Source: JBAZOJ01 sp041648755
GTDB taxonomy: Bacteria > Planctomycetota > B143-G9
Assembly (NCBI GenBank): GCA_041648755.1
Contig: JBAZOJ010000204.1
Location: forward strand, 1-6,797
Direction of reading: 5' to 3'
Length of the DNA: 6,797 bases
The translations under genes were made by a program, and so were the position numbers. The notes under the pieces are model-generated. The model saw only the letters and a program-made list of their open reading frames with translations. It ran no database searches and had not been told where the DNA came from. Positions within the stretch are counted from its first letter, which is position 1. Each line of letters begins with the position of its first letter. Shown in pieces: positions 6,420-6,797 of this stretch.

Positions 6420-6436
6420 CACCCGATAGACGGGCG
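6420..6436 (-). promoter_or_regulatory. Hairpin just upstream of a strong ribosome binding site
   Basis: CACCCG (6420-6425) and CGGGCG (6431-6436) form a 6-bp stem with one G-U pair and a 5-base loop. On the minus-strand RNA its 3' arm runs directly into the AGGAGGT site at 6413-6419. Confidence 0.3.
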
Positions 6437-6590
6437 GATCTTCCTTAGGCGAACCCAAAGCGGCCACGTTGGAGTCGGTCTCGATGAGCGCGACTACTTC
6501 TGACGGAATCCGACCCCCGGACTGCGAATCGCCTTCATCCTTTTCAGCGGGAATATCAATGTCAATGGCCTTTCAACGGCTCTTGGCGGA

Positions 6591-6610
6591 GGGCATGTTG
6601 CAACATGCCC
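6591..6610. repeat. Perfect 20-bp palindrome
   Basis: GGGCATGTTGCAACATGCCC is self-complementary over all 20 bases and is followed by CTACG. It resembles the GGGGC...GCCCCTACG palindromes scattered between genes in many environmental bacteria; that resemblance is from memory. It is the first of four hairpins in about 105 bases. Confidence 0.8.
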
Positions 6611-6618
6611 CTACGAAG

Positions 6619-6696
6619 AACGGCCTTGCAGGCCGATATCCGATAATGAACGGGCGTCCAGACGACGCCCATTAACGGGCGGACACATCGGTCCGC
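6619..6696. repeat. Tandem array of three AACGG-headed hairpins
   Basis: Three units each begin AACGG (6619, 6649, 6674) and each holds a perfect stem. Unit 1 is CGGCCT/AGGCCG (6621-6635, 3-base loop), unit 2 is GGGCGTC/GACGCCC (6652-6670, 5-base loop), and unit 3 is GCGGAC/GTCCGC (6679-6696, 6-base loop). Stem sequences differ while the hairpin form and head are kept. No reading frame or U-tract explains them. Confidence 0.65.
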
Positions 6697-6726
6697 ACCC
6701 TATCCATGAAAGGCTGCCGTTGTCAA
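6697..6726 (-). promoter_or_regulatory. Candidate promoter reading into the hairpin array
   Basis: On the minus strand a consensus -35 TTGACA (6721-6726) is followed after 18 bases by TAGGGT (6697-6702), a poor -10 that keeps T1, A2 and T6. Transcription would start near 6690 and run through the hairpins. The weak -10 makes this tentative. Confidence 0.25.
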
Positions 6727-6738
6727 GGGGGAATCCGG

Positions 6739-6797
6739 TCAGGAATCCCTGGGATAGTAGAAGTACGTCAGCATCGTCACCGCACTTTTGGTGTAGT
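6739..6797 (-). CDS. C-terminal end of a minus-strand gene (5' part beyond the right edge)
   Basis: The minus-strand frame entering at the right edge codes for YTKSAVTMLTYFYYPRDS and stops at TGA 6739-6741. The composition is plausible for a real C-terminus, but 18 codons are too few to assign a family or exclude chance. No terminator hairpin with a U-tract follows; the AACGG array begins about 40 bases downstream. Confidence 0.35.
   Translation of the reverse strand, partial: YTKSAVTMLTYFYYPRDS

Larger units (their letters stand above)
6294..6572 (-). pseudogene. Coding-like 93-codon open frame without a usable start, possible gene remnant
   Basis: Between TGA 6573-6575 and TGA 6291-6293 the minus strand has 93 open codons. 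The first 51 or so look protein-like: acidic and hydrophobic residues, few Cys or Arg, with phrases such as IPSEVVALIETDSNVAALG and SPKEDPPVYRV. The last 40 are less typical. There is no ATG; the first conventional starts are GTG at codon 36 and TTG at codon 39, neither with a ribosome binding site. It could be the 3' part of a decayed or frameshifted gene. I recognise no family. Chance opening in GC-rich DNA is the main alternative. Confidence 0.3.

Noticed and set aside
6229..6429. 66-codon plus-strand frame
   Set aside because: No initiation signal is present, and the basic, low-complexity composition fits non-coding sequence.
6469..6675. 68-codon plus-strand frame
   Set aside because: It runs into the palindrome array, has no ribosome binding site and is antisense to a more protein-like minus-strand frame.
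6591..6696. Intrinsic terminator of the gene ending at 6739
   Set aside because: None of the four stems is followed by a U-tract on the minus strand.

Overview
The window reads as bacterial accessory chromosome from a GC-rich, probably diderm (Gram-negative-type) organism. The grounds are one complete lipoprotein signal peptide core, two further membrane-anchored proteins, Shine-Dalgarno-led starts, and intergenic regions full of small palindromes and short repeats, as is common in genomes assembled from environmental samples. I cannot name the phylum from the sequence. There is no rRNA, tRNA, CRISPR array, transposase or recognisable phage gene.

Layout. Bases 1-2967 (+) hold a large beta-propeller-type lipoprotein cut by the left edge, closed by a textbook intrinsic terminator at 2992-3024. 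Bases 3025-3385 are repeat-rich and non-coding. All further genes lie on the minus strand. Reading in transcription order from the right edge, they are: the last codons of a gene ending at 6739; a cluster of four hairpins (6591-6696); a 93-codon coding-like frame without a usable start (6294-6572), with a short ORF behind an ideal ribosome binding site inside it; a 442-residue membrane-anchored orphan protein (4773-6101); an 89-residue single-domain cupin of the cupin_3/DUF861 type (4388-4657) with its own candidate promoter; and a 251-residue single-span orphan protein (3386-4141).

How the genes relate. The lipoprotein transcript converges on the minus-strand genes and is insulated from them by its terminator. 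The three complete minus-strand genes are collinear but separated by gaps of 115 and 246 bases containing promoter-like or palindromic sequence, so they look like separate units rather than a tight operon. Only the cupin and the lipoprotein belong to families I recognise. No pathway linking them is visible.

The most unusual material is non-coding: a tandem AACGG-headed hairpin array near the right end, a two-copy composite repeat (heptamer tract plus a GC-rich block) bracketing the 251-residue gene, and the coding-like remnant with its hairpin/RBS/short-ORF arrangement. I found no convincing new multi-gene system.
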